Shown here one piece after another: positions 35,988-49,127 of a DNA stretch of 64,000 bases. Source of the stretch: Gibbula magus (lineage: Eukaryota; Mollusca; Gastropoda; Trochida; Trochidae). The first letter of the stretch is position 1. Every line of letters starts with the position of its first letter. Position numbers and translations under genes: made by a program. The notes under the pieces were generated by a model. That model searched no databases. It was not told the DNA's origin and was given only the letters and a program-made list of their open reading frames with translations. The DNA lies in assembly GCA_936450465.1 (NCBI GenBank), contig OW388301.1, positions 19,573,523-19,637,522 on the forward strand. The letters are read 5' to 3'.

Positions 35988-37067
35988 TTAAAACAAGGTA
36001 AAGAGAACATGCTTTTGAAAACGATTTCTAACCATTGGACATTTACTGATAGAAATAACATTAAAAGCGGTACAGTTCATGTGTATATGCATTGCTTTGA
36101 GGCTTGTTGATGCTTCAATTGTATAATAAAGGACCGATTTTTTAAGAAAAAATACAATTGGGTGTAGATCTTTGAAAGAATGACAGAGCTTCCTTTTTCT
36201 ATCTCCCCGTCCTTGTCTGTTTATTTCAAATGTAATACGGCCCCGTCTATTTGTCCAAGTGATCAATATCAGTGGTGGTGTATTGTAAATACCAATATGA
36301 TAGTATACCCCTCCAGTCATCAGCACACGATGTGTCTTACTAGATGATGGGTGGGCACAGCGAATCTTTCTCGGAATCCCTTTGCCTTCCGCCCAACAAA
36401 TCTGATCGCCATCAATTACCATGCCAAAAATTAAAACAGGGTAGGGTCGATACCAAATTGTCTTCTCTTTACAGGTATGCAGAGGGGTTTTGACAATAGG
36501 ATTATGTAGCATGTCGGATACGAAAAATAAATGATTTTTGTATATATTCATATATTTACCTGACAATTTACAAAATTTTACATTTGATGTATTCCCAATT
36601 ACATGTTTGTATATGCTAATAGTATTTGACCAAAATAAGGTATCTGCATCTCTGTTATATACGATTGATGTTAACGTACCATGAACTTTAAGTCCAGTCC
36701 GTTGGAGTTTACTTGAGGCCGAGGATCCTTTGAACACTTCTCTCCATCCCTTGCTTCCTGTTATACTCACAATGAGAAATTCCGAACCATTTGTGTTAGG
36801 ACCTGTGTTTTCAATACTCCTTCTTAATGAATCAATGAACGTTTTATCAAAGTGTCCAAAAAGTAAAGTCTTTCCAAACCTCTTTGCCAACTCTTCTGTC
36901 TCCACGCCATGGTAGATACAACCAGAACTAGACTCACATCCAACATTACATTGGATTATAGCTCCGTGAATCTTCAGGTATACATTATTATCATTGATCA
37001 TGTTTTCTTTGGAAAACGTAGAATTGATCATCAAACAAATGCAGGTAACAATATTTCTTAAATTCAT
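35988..37067 (-). CDS. Predicted secreted YWTD-like repeat protein, intact copy (unit 2)
   Basis: 359 codons. I chose the ATG at 37067 because the next residues look like a signal peptide (MNLRNIV then a hydrophobic stretch to about residue 17), and the paralogues at 7568-7570, 41335-41337 and 54823-54825 start at the same Met. The frame stays open 33 codons further upstream, but without an ATG. After a Cys-rich head (three Cys near residues 40-50) come five W/Y-aromatic strands (LFW about residue 144, LFF 180, ICW 223, LITW 268, VLYY 312) spaced 36-45 residues, most followed by an Ile/Lys-rich strand and an R/K-x-L end. This spacing resembles LDL-receptor class B (YWTD) beta-propeller blades. 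Family membership is inference from the pattern, not a database match. No transmembrane segment is evident, so it may be secreted. A weak AATTAAA-type signal lies just after the stop. Upstream exons cannot be excluded. Confidence 0.6.
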   Translation of the reverse strand: MNLRNIVTCICLMINSTFSKENMINDNNVYLKIHGAIIQCNVGCESSSGCIYHGVETEELAKRFGKTLLFGHFDKTFIDSLRRSIENTGPNTNGSEFLIVSITGSKGWREVFKGSSASSKLQRTGLKVHGTLTSIVYNRDADTLFWSNTISIYKHVIGNTSNVKFCKLSGKYMNIYKNHLFFVSDMLHNPIVKTPLHTCKEKTIWYRPYPVLIFGMVIDGDQICWAEGKGIPRKIRCAHPSSSKTHRVLMTGGVYYHIGIYNTPPLILITWTNRRGRITFEINRQGRGDRKRKLCHSFKDLHPIVFFLKKSVLYYTIEASTSLKAMHIHMNCTAFNVISISKCPMVRNRFQKHVLFTLF

Positions 37068-37959
37068 TTCAATTAACTCTAAGAAACAGTTCACACCACA
37101 CTGCAGGGTCTGAGCTACAGAGTGACGACTATTCTGGCTTAACAAGTCAGGAATAAAGTTTTTCAAAATCTCAATAATGATTATTGTAAATGTAAAAGTC
37201 TAAGGATCATTTTTGTTACCCAACCAATGCAGAAACATGATTTTAAACCTCATTTATAATACACACATTTGAAGGTGAGGTTGATGTGACATAAGATGTA
37301 AATATATAATATTCATAAAATCAATAGATTAATTGAAAGTCATGTACCTTTTTCTTGAAACAACTTTGAAATACATTTAAGGATTGCTTAACGAGTTGTG
37401 CGCATCATTCAAAGTATAACTGCAAGTCATCATGTATTGAGCACTCTACTGGCAAGATTTGTTCTTTCAAGCATCAGTTGTGATTTCCAAAATGAAAAGA
37501 CAGGCACTTTCTTTTTGTTTGGATAGTTTGAGACGTCAGAATGGACATTTTATCTATGTTCATCGTGGATTGGTTGCATTTGTTTGAGGGCTCTCGACCA
37601 ACCAGAATCCTTGTAATAAGTGCAACAAAATATTTTTAAAATCATAAAGATAAAAATGGGTGTCTATCTAGAATGGGCAACAGCCCAAAATCCCTATTAG
37701 GAAAAATATTGTATGTTACGAGCCTTGGTAACCTAAATATGTAGTTGTGTTTCCCTGATGCAGGATATATACTTCGATATCGTACAATGTCATCCTTCAT
37801 TCTTTTTTGCACAAAACAACGTTGATTTCAAATATTTAAAAACAGAGTATTGGAATGTGTAAGTGAAGAAGATGAAATAATTTGGGACAACACAATTCCT
37901 CCTTTTTATTGCTTTCATGTGACATAATTGGTTATCTTGTCATTGCCTAAGTTTTTCAG

Positions 37960-38193
37960 TTTGCCAGGATGTTTCAAACTACAATGACTTTTAAAGGAAC
38001 CTCGTTGACGAAATTGGACTCATGTAATGAAGGTCGGCGAGACTATCTCACTTTAAAGACGAGAGCAGCTTCCCTTCCGCTCCAATGCAAAAGGCAACTT
38101 CAGTAGGACAAGGAGTCTACATGAGAACTGAACTGAACTCTCCCACCTCCTTTACACAGGTCACCTGTGTAGAACAATGTAGATGGATATTAG
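37960..38193 (+). other. Candidate plus-strand exon A (unit 2)
   Basis: Copy of 4521-4754 with the same length (234 bp), the same acceptor and the GTAAGTAAA donor at 38194. The C-V-E-Q-C segment is unchanged. Confidence 0.3.
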
Positions 38194-39194
38194 GTAAGTA
38201 AACGTTTGAATAAAACTGCCCTAGAGCCACATTTCAGTAAAAGTCGGGAGATTTCGATTCCCAGTGAACAAATTTTGACACTCTTGGTCATAGTACAATT
38301 TGCCACAGAAACCTCACGACAGTTATTACGTCGTTAATGTTTTATAATATCTAATGTATATTTTGTGGAAGCTATCCCTTCAAATTGACGTGCTGCATAG
38401 TGTGATGTTAGTAAATTAGCAGTTCAGACTAGGACTGGACTGCTATAAGATTTTTTACGGTTTTACATCGCCTCCTCAGCCATGTTTTGTTTTGGCTATA
38501 ACTTTTTCCTAGTAAGGTTTTAAGAACTGATATATATACCTTCTTACTTATAACACTGGTGAATTTGTTTGACATTTTCACATTCAAGGTCAAAGGTCAA
38601 GTTCACGAGTTGACAAGATCCTATTTGTCTGAATATGAAGAGTTTTATAAAGTCTTGTTCAGTTTTACAGGTCGACTAAACAGAATACATGTACCTTTTA
38701 CATATTGATAATCTTATAACAAGTGTTTCCATTACTGCTATTCTAAAATTAATTTTAAAAATCAGTTATTTGAAATGTTCAGTATTGTCTTTGATATGAT
38801 ATATAACTAATAGATGTACATGGTGCGCGTACAACTAGTAATATAAAACATCAGACATAGCATAGCTAAATGACTGGACATACATATTTGAAAAATGTTT
38901 GCTTCTCACAAGCAAATGAACATTTAGAGATGCCCTCTGTTCAGGGAAAAATGGTTTCACCATCGCCACTTGAATGAATGGTTCAAATATTTCCGAACAT
39001 TGATGATGTATCAATTGTATTCATATCAATTATCAACCTTTTGAAACTCGGAAAGGAAATATTGAATGGAAGTCACGCCTCAGATTCCTTAGATAATGTG
39101 TAAAATGTTCTTTCTATCCTGTATGAAATACCAGAGTCCTAGAGGATATAGGGAACATTCATCCTGGGGAGTAAGTGACTAATATATACTGCAG

Positions 39195-39338
39195 CTTATA
39201 CCTCTTAGTGACATTGAGGGACAGGTCCTCTTAGCTTCGGTACCAGAGGCATTAATGGACAACTTACCTCGTGCACCAATCAACATATTACTTCTGGCAT
39301 CAATGGACAAACAGCTTCACTCACTTCGGGCAGTGTAA
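39195..39338 (+). other. Candidate plus-strand terminal exon B (unit 2)
   Basis: Same 48-codon frame as 5758-5901, ending TAA at 39336-39338. The acceptor has lost about 10 bp of its pyrimidine tract (atatactgcag remains), which may impair splicing. It lies inside the segment absent from unit 3. Confidence 0.3.
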
Positions 39339-39388
39339 GAAACCAACTTTGCTGTTCTACATCTGCTTACATAATGTCATTTTTTAAT

Positions 39389-39730
39389 GTACAAATTACA
39401 TACTGTATCCTAGACCTAACACATGGTTATATTAAAAACAAGACACGTTAGTTATATTTTTGAAAAAAGTGCTATGCTAAATATTCAAAGTATTTTTTTT
39501 TTACCTTGAACTTTAATTTTAACAACCAATGATCAATTTTCATTGTTTATAACAAAGTGTTTATAGTTAAAATGAGGCATAGTTGCAAGAAGATGCTAAG
39601 TCATGACCTCATTGTTAATTTGGTACAAATTACATACTGTATCCTAGACCTAACACATGGTTATATTAAAAACAAGACACGTTAGTTATATTTTTGAAGA
39701 AAGTACTATGCTAAATATTCAAAGTATTTT
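39389..39730. repeat. Local duplication, two ~108-bp direct copies (unit 2)
   Basis: 39389-39496 is repeated at 39623-39730 with a few changes. The sequence between them (about 39500-39622) is itself a copy of 40125-40248. The structure is absent from unit 1, so it arose after the units separated, probably by a template-switch or unequal event. Confidence 0.85.
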
Positions 39731-41259
39731 AACGGGTATTTTATGTGAAAGGGATACAACTGACATACATCACTAAAAATATGCAATACCGTGATTTGAT
39801 CGGTAACTGCAATCGTTAAAAACTAGATAAGCGTTTGCGGGACACTGCAAAAGCACAGCAGTCTGGAAACTAAGGGTGTCGCCTTTAACTGTTTCGCCTT
39901 TTCCATAGCCACAATAAAATGGGCATTTTTGAAAATAAATATACCACAAAACACAACTGAACATTAAACTCTAGAAATTGTCCGTGACCGTGACCTTTGA
40001 CGTGGAATGATATCATATCAAATGAATTAACATGGGGCATAATCAACAGTGTTATTATGAGTTCTTAAAACCTATCTCTGCTTTCACAATTTAATCAAAG
40101 GGTTAAAATGGCCTTAACCCATATCACGTGACCTTGAACTTTAATTTTAACAACCAATGATCACTTTTCATTGTTTATTACAAAGTGTTAATAGTTAACA
40201 TGAGGCTAGTTGCAAGAAGATGCTAAGTCATGACCTCATTGTTAATTTGACCGTTGACTGATTGTTTTCCCTACATAGTTAGTGAACTGGAAACATTGAT
40301 AAACATTACCGAAATACATTCTGATTCTGAACATCTATTAAGGTAATATTGTATGGTCAGTGAATGACATTCTCAAGATAAAAAAAAACATGAACAGACT
40401 TAATTTATAACAATTTATACATGACAAAAAGTGGTTGGATCCGTTTATCGGATTCTTCTGGATCCGTCTTGTGTTAGTCTGATGGACCGTGGGACCAACT
40501 GGTTCCATGCATACAATAAGGTTGGATATTCAATGAGACGTTCACAATAACACATATTCTAACATGCTGATAGACATTAAGAACAGTTCAAGTTAAGAAT
40601 CCTTCGGGCAATGTTTGATATTTTCATATAAAGCTGATTATAAAGATGGACAAAACGTTTTGTTGCTACTAAATTGTACCTGAAATGGTAACTATTCAAT
40701 CAATGATGAACCAGATACAAGCCAGTCTTTAGCCATTGAAATGTCACTGATTATGTCATCTTAACCGTGGGCTATGTCACTAATTAACCATTAAAATGCA
40801 CCCCAAAGAATGTGATGATGATACCGCAGTGTGTCAAAACTGAAAGCTTACAATTAGAAACCTTATCAGTCACGACTTTTTATCATGATATACATTATAT
40901 TCTTCCAAAAACCTCCATGCTATAGTTAAGATATGTTGACATATAGTTTGTTAGACAAGTAAGTCAGCTTGACCCTTTCACATTCATAGTACGTGTGTGA
41001 CGTAGTTTCATATATCATTATAACGTCCTGACTATATAATGGGCAGCTTATTTAATAAGACACAACTGTTGATACACCATGTACTCCCAAAACATATCCT
41101 TCTTCTAGGAAATTAGGTGAACATAGACGATTTGAGATGAGATGATTTGGGTTTTAAGCATATCATTTTAAGAGTATTGTGCTTATATCAAGGAGGTCAT
41201 TTGTCTTTGCACTGAATCCTAGTATTGGTATCTGGTTGAAACTTCAAATAAACGTTATT

Positions 41260-41337
41260 TTAATCATTCTTATTTTCTTTCAAAAACGCAGAAGTGACTG
41301 TCATCAAAATCCACCTAACAATATAGCTAAGATTCAT
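41260..41337 (-). pseudogene. Truncated 5' paralogue of the YWTD-like gene (unit 2)
   Basis: Equivalent of 7400-7570: starts MNLSYIV and keeps LKENKND, but a TAA at 41260-41262 ends it after 25 residues, where unit 1 reads GAA. Only the signal-peptide-like start is kept. Confidence 0.55.
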
Positions 41338-44300
41338 TTCAATTAACCCCAGGAAAACACAGTTCGAGCCACCCTACCTCTATGATATGAGAAACTGCTC
41401 AGTGTTGGCTTGTTGATCCAGACGTATCTTCTTACTTAAAAATCTAGGGATATTTCTTGTTATTTCAAAAACGTAAAATTAATTTAGGAGCTCATATATA
41501 ATAGCATATGAAGAAGACGTGGAGTTGACATTAGCTGTTTTCATAAAATCAATAGATGAAGTATGATTTATGTGTCTTCCTCTTGAAGTGTGTTCTTACT
41601 CCTTTTGCGCAGAAATACTCGATATTTCAAAGTAAACTTTTCTCCAAATGTTAATCTGATTAATTGTATGCTTTATTCAATGCACTTTTAATTATATACG
41701 ACTTATTTGCTTTCATTTGATTGATTCATCATGAGACTTCATTATAATTTTTGCTTACCGTAACAAAGTACTTAGAATTGAACAAAGTATTTAACTTTCA
41801 CTGTTTCCTTAAGTGTTCAACAACAGGAGAAATATAAACTATGACGTTCCTGTGCATGAAGAGAATGTCTTCTGCAAAGCATTGAGAGCTCACAAGACTG
41901 AAATCTGATTTCGAAACATCACTTGTGACCTTGACCTATGGCCCTTGTTTACTGACATTTGACAATCTAACAACTGAACCTATTTGTTAGAATCCTTCCC
42001 CACGTTAATTGATATCGATATGAAGTAGTTTTTGTGTGCTTGCATCATTCAATATGATACATACTTTATAAAGTCGATATATTTTACCTTATGTATCATA
42101 AATATGCTGTCTCCTCAGCTAAGGTTTCATATTCCAAGGTTATTAAAGATGGTACATAAGGCCAGGTTAGTCTTGTGAATATCATACTTAAAACCTAAAA
42201 GATATGCCTACTGCTATTTATTTTCTCTTAATCATCAGTTATTTCGATATATTCTACCTTGATGCTTCCTGATAGCAACTTTAACTCACTCGGGGATCTC
42301 ATTTAAATATGTTTTTCTTTAAAACTGAGTTATTTAAAAAAATATAATTCTGTTTTGTTGACATATTTCAGAAAGAGAAAGTGAATTATAACGTTCTAAT
42401 ATATCCAATTTTGTAGTGCAGACATTGCATAGTACAAGATTTGCGGTATTTAGAATAACCACTCATTATCAAGAAATCAGGAAAACAGTAGAAACCGACC
42501 TTTGTTCTTGATGAACCTATTGCACTATCAACATTGTCTAAAGGAGACTGCCCATTATGTACATAAAGTATGATGGTGATCAGATGTCATCAGAGGAAGA
42601 ATATTCATCCCTCTGTGATAATACATAGCATTCCGTTACAGAAAAATAGCATGTCACATCACAAGAGTAAAACCTGACAACCTAAGTAGATTTCGATCGA
42701 TGACAGATGTCGTCTTGGTTAGAGCAATGATGCAAAGAAAGATCAGATCGCACTTAAGTAAAGTCAAGGGATTTCTTTACTGTTCTTGGAATCTAGAGTT
42801 TGTAGCCATTATCACGGCTGCTAGTAGTATTATATCACTTATGATAGACGCTCTTTAATGATCATAACGTGATATTCGTTGATGAAAGATGTGGTCAAGG
42901 TGAGACGTTTCAAGGTAGAATAGATCAAAATAAACAAAGGAAACAGATTTCTCAGTAATAATGCCAGCAATTCATAATAACTAGACAAGAAAGCACAAAT
43001 GATTATCAGAAATACATAAATGTGTTATTGGTTAGCTATTCTCGAGATGACGTAACATTATTTTTTATCAGATCATTATTTCAAGAGTGGGTGAATAATA
43101 TCATGTCTGCTGGTATTATTGAAGGAAAGAACAGTGTCTTTTTCACTGCATCAACTGAACATGTCAGCGTCGGCTGCAGTTATCGAACCACATGTGCTTT
43201 TGAACTGATTTTTACTGCATTTCCTCAGTGACCTCTTGAATAGAGACCTTAATCTGTTATTTACAATCAACTACTGGACAGAAAATGATATCAAACTTTT
43301 AGAGAAAGTGACATTAATGAATCGGTAAGACCATTACCCCAGAGAGAGCGTGGAAGTTGTTTCATAGATTCATACATCTGCCCCAAAATAACTATACCTT
43401 CTTGATTTTGAGACGATTACAAGATTATCATTAATGACCAATCATCAGAAAATGTTTTTGAAGTAGAATATCATCAACATTCCTAACTGTCACTAATAAT
43501 ATTAAGCAAACGTTTATGTCCTTTTCTTGTTCTAATGTTAATTTAATTAACACATATGTATGAAATTTGCTTACGTTGACACCTGTGTCACTTTTTGTTT
43601 AGTATTCATGCATTAAAGCAACATGTTATTAAGCATTATTTGTAGAACGTGTATGACTTCGCTCAATGGAACAAAGTCAGACGGGGCTCTTATATTAAAC
43701 ATACCAATCATATCAACACAAATGGGACATTAATAATTTAAGTGCATCTAATCAGAAAATGTTAGCTTACTAGAACATTATAAGATAATGGATTCATGAT
43801 TCTATGATTGTCAACATCAACCACGTTGTCCTCCAATAACCCCAATACTCTCAATCCTGTTTCATTATTCAAACTTTAGCGATATCCAACTTACAATACT
43901 TGTGTTTTATCTCTCTGTGATAATACATCTTCAACTCGTATTACCTATGCCGTGCTGAAATGTTGTGGAAATTCAATACACCTCTTAAACAGCCTACATT
44001 CTGGATAATGTGAACAAGGAAGTGAAAAGTTGACAGTCATTTTGATTTCATATAAATAGACAATAAACTTTCAGCAATAGAAATTTATAGTTTGTGCTCA
44101 TTATCCATATCAAATGGAACTTTCCCCAGTAATTAACAATGCCAGTTTGCTACTTGAAGGAGTCAACTTGTGGGCAGTGTAGAACTAAATCAAAGTGTAG
44201 GCTTATGCAGTGATCAAGCGTAGTTGAGAGTGAGTGTAGGTGAATCTAGAGTGACTGGGGAATCGGTGTGAATCTCAACCACCATAATGATTCTGATTAA

Positions 44301-46312
44301 AATACTCAACGTATCCTAAATGTCATAAATCTACCACACTTTAAAGACTGTATACATCGAAAATGTTGGCAAATTAGAATATAAAAGTCACTTTATTGTA
44401 GTTTTCCCTTTTCAGGTGTCAGAGTTTGTGCACAGGAGGCCACGTATATCAGAACTCTCTCTGAAAAAACCCAAGAACAAGGGCAATAACACAAGAAAAC
44501 ATTTAATTTAATTTTGCACTTTTAGTTATTGATACCCTTCAGCCTGACATAAAATGTGTTATCCAATATTTGACAGTTTCTCAAAAAGCTGTCCACTTTT
44601 GGTTATCATGAACGGTTAGCATGAATAAAACTAACAACAATAGTAACTAATTAAGAAGAATATTATTAAAAATTCATCATTTTCGAATCAATTAATGTAT
44701 AACTACCCTCAAGTCCCATACCAAAATTCGTTCTCCTGTCCTGTTTCACTGAAAATATGTCACCTTCATCTCAAATCAAATCCTGTTTACCAAATGTCTC
44801 ACACCGTGTACCGTGCATTTAGATTGTCCCAATGAATTATTCAGTTCGTTGTGAATCTTCCACCATCTCCATCCTGCTAATCACTCATCTGGTACCGTGT
44901 ATGCAGTAACAAATACTGTATGGCACAACTATCCGTGGATATTGACATTAGAGTGAGACCTGGAGAAATGAGAGACATTGAGTGCTCATGTTTGAAGGTG
45001 CTGTAGCACACCGTTCTTCCTGAAAATAAAGTGCTCTCACGGAAATGTAATTGCTTTTACAAATGGCTAAATAATTCTCCTCAATCCCTACAACGAGTTT
45101 TTAAACGAGTGTACATGGTTGGGTTAAGCCATACAAGTCCATTTACTTTCGAGCAACGATTTAAGTTGTTCACATTTAAAAGGCTGTTCGAATCTGTATC
45201 TTGGTAGCAAATATAGTTTCCAAGTTTTGATGAAAAAGAAAACATCCGTCATTTCAAATAGCTTTCAGTGTCACTCTAATTGAATCAATTTCCAACGCAA
45301 AAGCGAGAAAATACACCATCAAAGTCGCTCCATCTTTTATACGGAGGTGTTACTTCAGCAGTCTTTTGATTGGTACGCTCAACCTCCCATCGTAGACCGC
45401 TGATTGGATGAACTACCAAGGGAGGTAAAAAAAAGTTATCGAGCCGAGCCATGTATTGGTCAAGAGTATACTTAGTAGATGTATGCAATGGATTATCGAG
45501 AATGAGTGTACTCACAAGGGTAACTTTGTGTAACTCATGTGTAACTTTCGAATTAAAATGGTGTATGAACTTTCAGATTTGTTTCCATTGCTGTCCTCTG
45601 TCAAAATTATCATGGATAATATGTGTGTCAAGTATACCGGGACATTAGAGTGGATGAACGACAGAATGAACGGTTTATAAGATGAGTATATAAGTAGAAA
45701 GGGTTTAGTCTAACGTAAACATAGGTTACTCAACCTCGTTAATACCAAAACATCTTCAGCATGTTTTTTGGTTCGGTTTGTGGAGTGTGAACACATCCTT
45801 TGAGAAAATCCTTTATCACGTGATTGTATCATTATGACACTTCAAATTGTGTAATTTCAAATTTTGCAAAACATATGTGTTACTGGAGAAACATAAGGTA
45901 TCGAGACGTTTTGTGGCAAACAGATATTTGAGAGATGCATTGTCTTTTTTACAACAGTATTATCAAAGAAATGTCCAAAGAAATTCTGTTTCTTAATTAG
46001 AATAGACTGTTATTTTAAAATCGTGATGACATGAAATTGAATATTGAGGATCCAGTAACCATGTAGTTGGTAGACAAAGATGAGTTAGCGCCTTTCAACT
46101 ACTTATAATGTAGTGGTTTTCATTGATTTTTACTCTTGAGTATTCCATGTGCGTTTGCGAGGAAGCAAGTTGTTTTACAACAATGCATCTGACATATTGT
46201 CATCAACAAAAAGATATCAGTAAATGTGATAATTAAACCTTCTTTCTGGAACTGATCCATTATAAAAGCTAACATCAATGTTTTCCGAATGCCTGTACAG
46301 TAATTCAGCAAA

Positions 46313-47665
46313 ATTGTGTTTCATCTGCCAGTCACAGACGTATTGCATGTGACTTGATATATAAGTAACAGACACGCACACACACACATTATCTCACCTT
46401 GTAGCTATACAACAGGCAATCAAAGAAAAAAATCATCTTAGTTGATATATATCCGATGACACACACATCATGTGACTTGATAGATATGTCATAGACAGTC
46501 ACTAATACATACCATCGACTTTGATAGAACTTTATTACATATACCAGGTACGAAATGACAGTTACACAAATATAGTGGAAACGTGATTAGCCGGAACATT
46601 TCACAATTTTCATTATGAAACTGAACAACAAAAAACATCAAATATTCAATCATGACGATGATAAATCACTGTGAAACGTTGGCTGTAAAGTGATTGATTT
46701 AGAGCGATTTTCGAAACACATATTCAGGATACTGCATGCAGACACGAGAATTTGCCGGTGGTAAGGTGAATGTATTCGATCTTGCAAGAAACAGAACAGT
46801 TTGGCTGGGGAGGTGTCATGATCTGACGAGGATTTGCAGATATATTAAGATCTGGTGATCAATGGCAACTTAAATGCTGCATGCTATCTTAATGAGGTAA
46901 TAACACATGTGGTGATTCCATTTCTTTGACGTAGGCGCTTTCGGCATGTCTTACCAGGGACTTTCAAAACTCCATCAACGATTCAACGTTGAACTTCTTC
47001 CATGGCCAGCACGATCTCCCGATCTGTCCCCGATTGATCAATTGCGGGACTATATGGGACGACAAATTCGCAACCAACAGCACCGGCTACTAGTCCATGA
47101 AATTGTGGTGGTACAATTTTACAGTTAATTTTTATTTTCCTGCTGCTTATCGAATACCAGACTATCAGTGGCACTGTGCAATAGTTGTTTTGTGAACATG
47201 AGTGTACTGAATAGAATTGGTTAATCTACTTAAATGCATTTTGTTTGAACGTCCTTTATGTGAACTAAATCAATTTGTTTTAAAAAAATAGGCCTTATGT
47301 TGTCTGTTACTTAAGAAAAGAGGTGACATTTCTTTTGTTTGTCAGTTTATGATTTGACAACAATATTACATTTTATTTATTCAAAAGTACTTGCTTGTAT
47401 ATGTTATTAGTATTTGACCAGAATAACGTTCTTGCACTTTTATTATATATGATTGATACTAATAAACCATGAACCATTTGTCAAGTTTTTTTAGTGTACC
47501 TGAAGTAAAGGATCCTTTGAATACTTCCCTACGTCTCTTAGTTCTGTGTTTATCCAAGCTGAGAAAATCCGAAACATTTGTTTTGGGGGCTGTGTTTTCG
47601 ATGCTCGTTCTGACTGAGTCAATCAAATATTCATCCAAGCATTTCCAAACTCTCGTGAACGAGCC
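46313..47665. other. Spacer between units 2 and 3
   Basis: Not present between units 1 and 2. Holds a short CA repeat (46375-46390), a Tc1 transposase remnant (46690-47128) and a diverged YWTD-family fragment (47459-47752). 59802-60890 is its second copy. Both ends rejoin sequence that is continuous at 33518, so it was inserted at, or deleted from, the unit junction. Confidence 0.75.
46690..47128 (+). pseudogene. Tc1-like transposase remnant (after unit 2)
   Basis: C-terminal half of a Tc1/mariner-superfamily transposase in several frames. NLNAACYLNEVITHVVIPF is read near 46865-46925, and the last 60 codons (46946-47128) hold the hallmark PWPARSPDLSPI motif before LRDYMGRQ. In true Tc1 proteins the residue after SPI is the catalytic Glu. 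Here it is Asp (GAT). Upstream DNA-binding parts and terminal repeats were not found, so it is a fossil. Confidence 0.8.
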
Positions 47666-47752
47666 GAGCTCACGTGAATGTTTGAATACCGCTTTGACAT
47701 CGTTCATTCTCCAGTGCAAACACACAAACTTACATTCAATTCCTATACTTTC
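47459..47752 (-). pseudogene. Diverged internal fragment of the YWTD-like gene family in the spacer
   Basis: 97-codon open frame without an ATG at its 5' end. The part around YLIDSVRTSIENTAPKTN and REVFKGS matches the intact gene's FIDSLRRSIENTGPNTN and REVFKGS (about residues 76-116), with many substitutions, so this is an older paralogue. Its 5' part (ECKFVC, MNDVKAVFKHSR) equals the fragment at 33422-33601 and joins it at the unit junction near 47665. No propeller-like strands follow. Probably an exon remnant. A functional exon of a spliced gene is less likely. Confidence 0.5.
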
Positions 47753-47999
47753 TTACGTTATTTTTCGTGATTATATGTTTGATGAAACCTGTGGCACTCA
47801 TCATGCTGACTGCTGAGTGAAGCATAATCAAATCTTTCAGGGGCACGAGATCAGAGTTATCCATCCTTTGAATGACGTCATGGCATTGAGGCCGCCATTT
47901 GTTGTTGTCACCTCGTCAATATTATGTATAGTTGGAAAAAAATATTTCTTTACCATGACTGGTCAAATCAGAATCCCGTTAGTTTATAATGGTTAGTTT

Positions 48000-49127
48000 A
48001 GTTTAGTTTATAGATTGTATATATTTGCTTATAGATTGCATAATTTGTATTCAGCCAGCGATCATGAATGTATTTCTGTTCTACTGTAGTTCAACAGCAA
48101 ACAGTTGTGCCCGATCTTTTATTGATATGTTTTATATATTTATAATATAATTATTATATACAACTGGGAAGCTAGTATGATATTTAGATTATGTTTTTCA
48201 ATCAAATAAGTCGGTAAATAGTAACCGCTTGAAATTTGCTAATGAACCTATATGATCACATGACCGTGCTCTCAACCAACCAACGTTCAGGAATCCGTGT
48301 AACCTTCAAAGCAAGAAATTATAAAAGTTTGAATGATGCTTTGACATCCTTCTATTTGTTTTGCAAACACACACATTGTCATTTAATTCTTAAATAATTT
48401 TTAAACAATTCAGCGAGAAAGTCTCAATATCGATTTGGGTGTCATTAGATTTTATTAAACATGTATATGCATAAATATCAAGATGACGGTGGTGTGACAT
48501 TTCTAGCATATAATTTATTCGCACATTCAAAGGTTACATGCAGTCTGAGATATTAAGAACGGTGCCTTAAATGTATTCATAGTGGACCTGCATTGAAATA
48601 AACTCCCGGGCAAAAGAAACTACATCAAAATAGTTTCTTTTCCCAAAATATCAAATAAGTGTTTCCATTTGAAATTGTATAATTTTACAACATCATTCGA
48701 ACACAACTGTTAATGTACCCAATGAAAATCATGTGACTTTGATGATTTTTTTCTTATAAAACCTGTAATGCATCTAAATAAGGACAAACCACCAATCAGC
48801 TTGTGAATGAGCACTGTTGAATATATTGCCAAATATTGGCGGATCCATAAGAATCAAGAAGGACCCGCAAGCGGATTCCACCACTTTTTGTCCTGTGAAT
48901 CTTCGATTGCACCCATTACCAAAATAACCTTCAGCAACCAATTACATGTCAGGAATCGGAAAACAGAGTGGCATCAATGCCAAATAAAACTTACATAGCT
49001 GTACTTTACATCAGAGTAATCATTTTGTCACTTTGACCAAACATCATGTGGGCAGCAGAAATACAGTTACTTATCCTTTTTGGGAACACGGTAATCAATG
49101 CAACCACTTGCCGCTAATGACAGCGAT
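48000..49127. other. Left margin of unit 3, non-coding
   Basis: Sequence not present in units 1 and 2 but recurring at 63062-64000. Parts near 48240-48380 are an old, diverged duplicate of 37590-37620 and 33530-33590 (CTCAACCAACCAACG; TTTGACATCCTTC). No gene seen. Confidence 0.55.

Larger units (their letters stand above)
33441..46312. repeat. Tandem segmental-duplication unit 2
   Basis: Complete unit of about 12.9 kb. Its left half matches unit 1 at 1-10693, its right end matches 31964-33440, and it lacks the 21.3 kb that separates those two in unit 1. From about 40550 to 46700 it is almost base-for-base the same as unit 3 (offset 13488). It carries the only intact copy of the YWTD-like gene (35988-37067). 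A local 234-bp rearrangement at 39389-39730 is not present in unit 1. Outside the listed features I see only AT-rich non-coding sequence. Confidence 0.9.
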
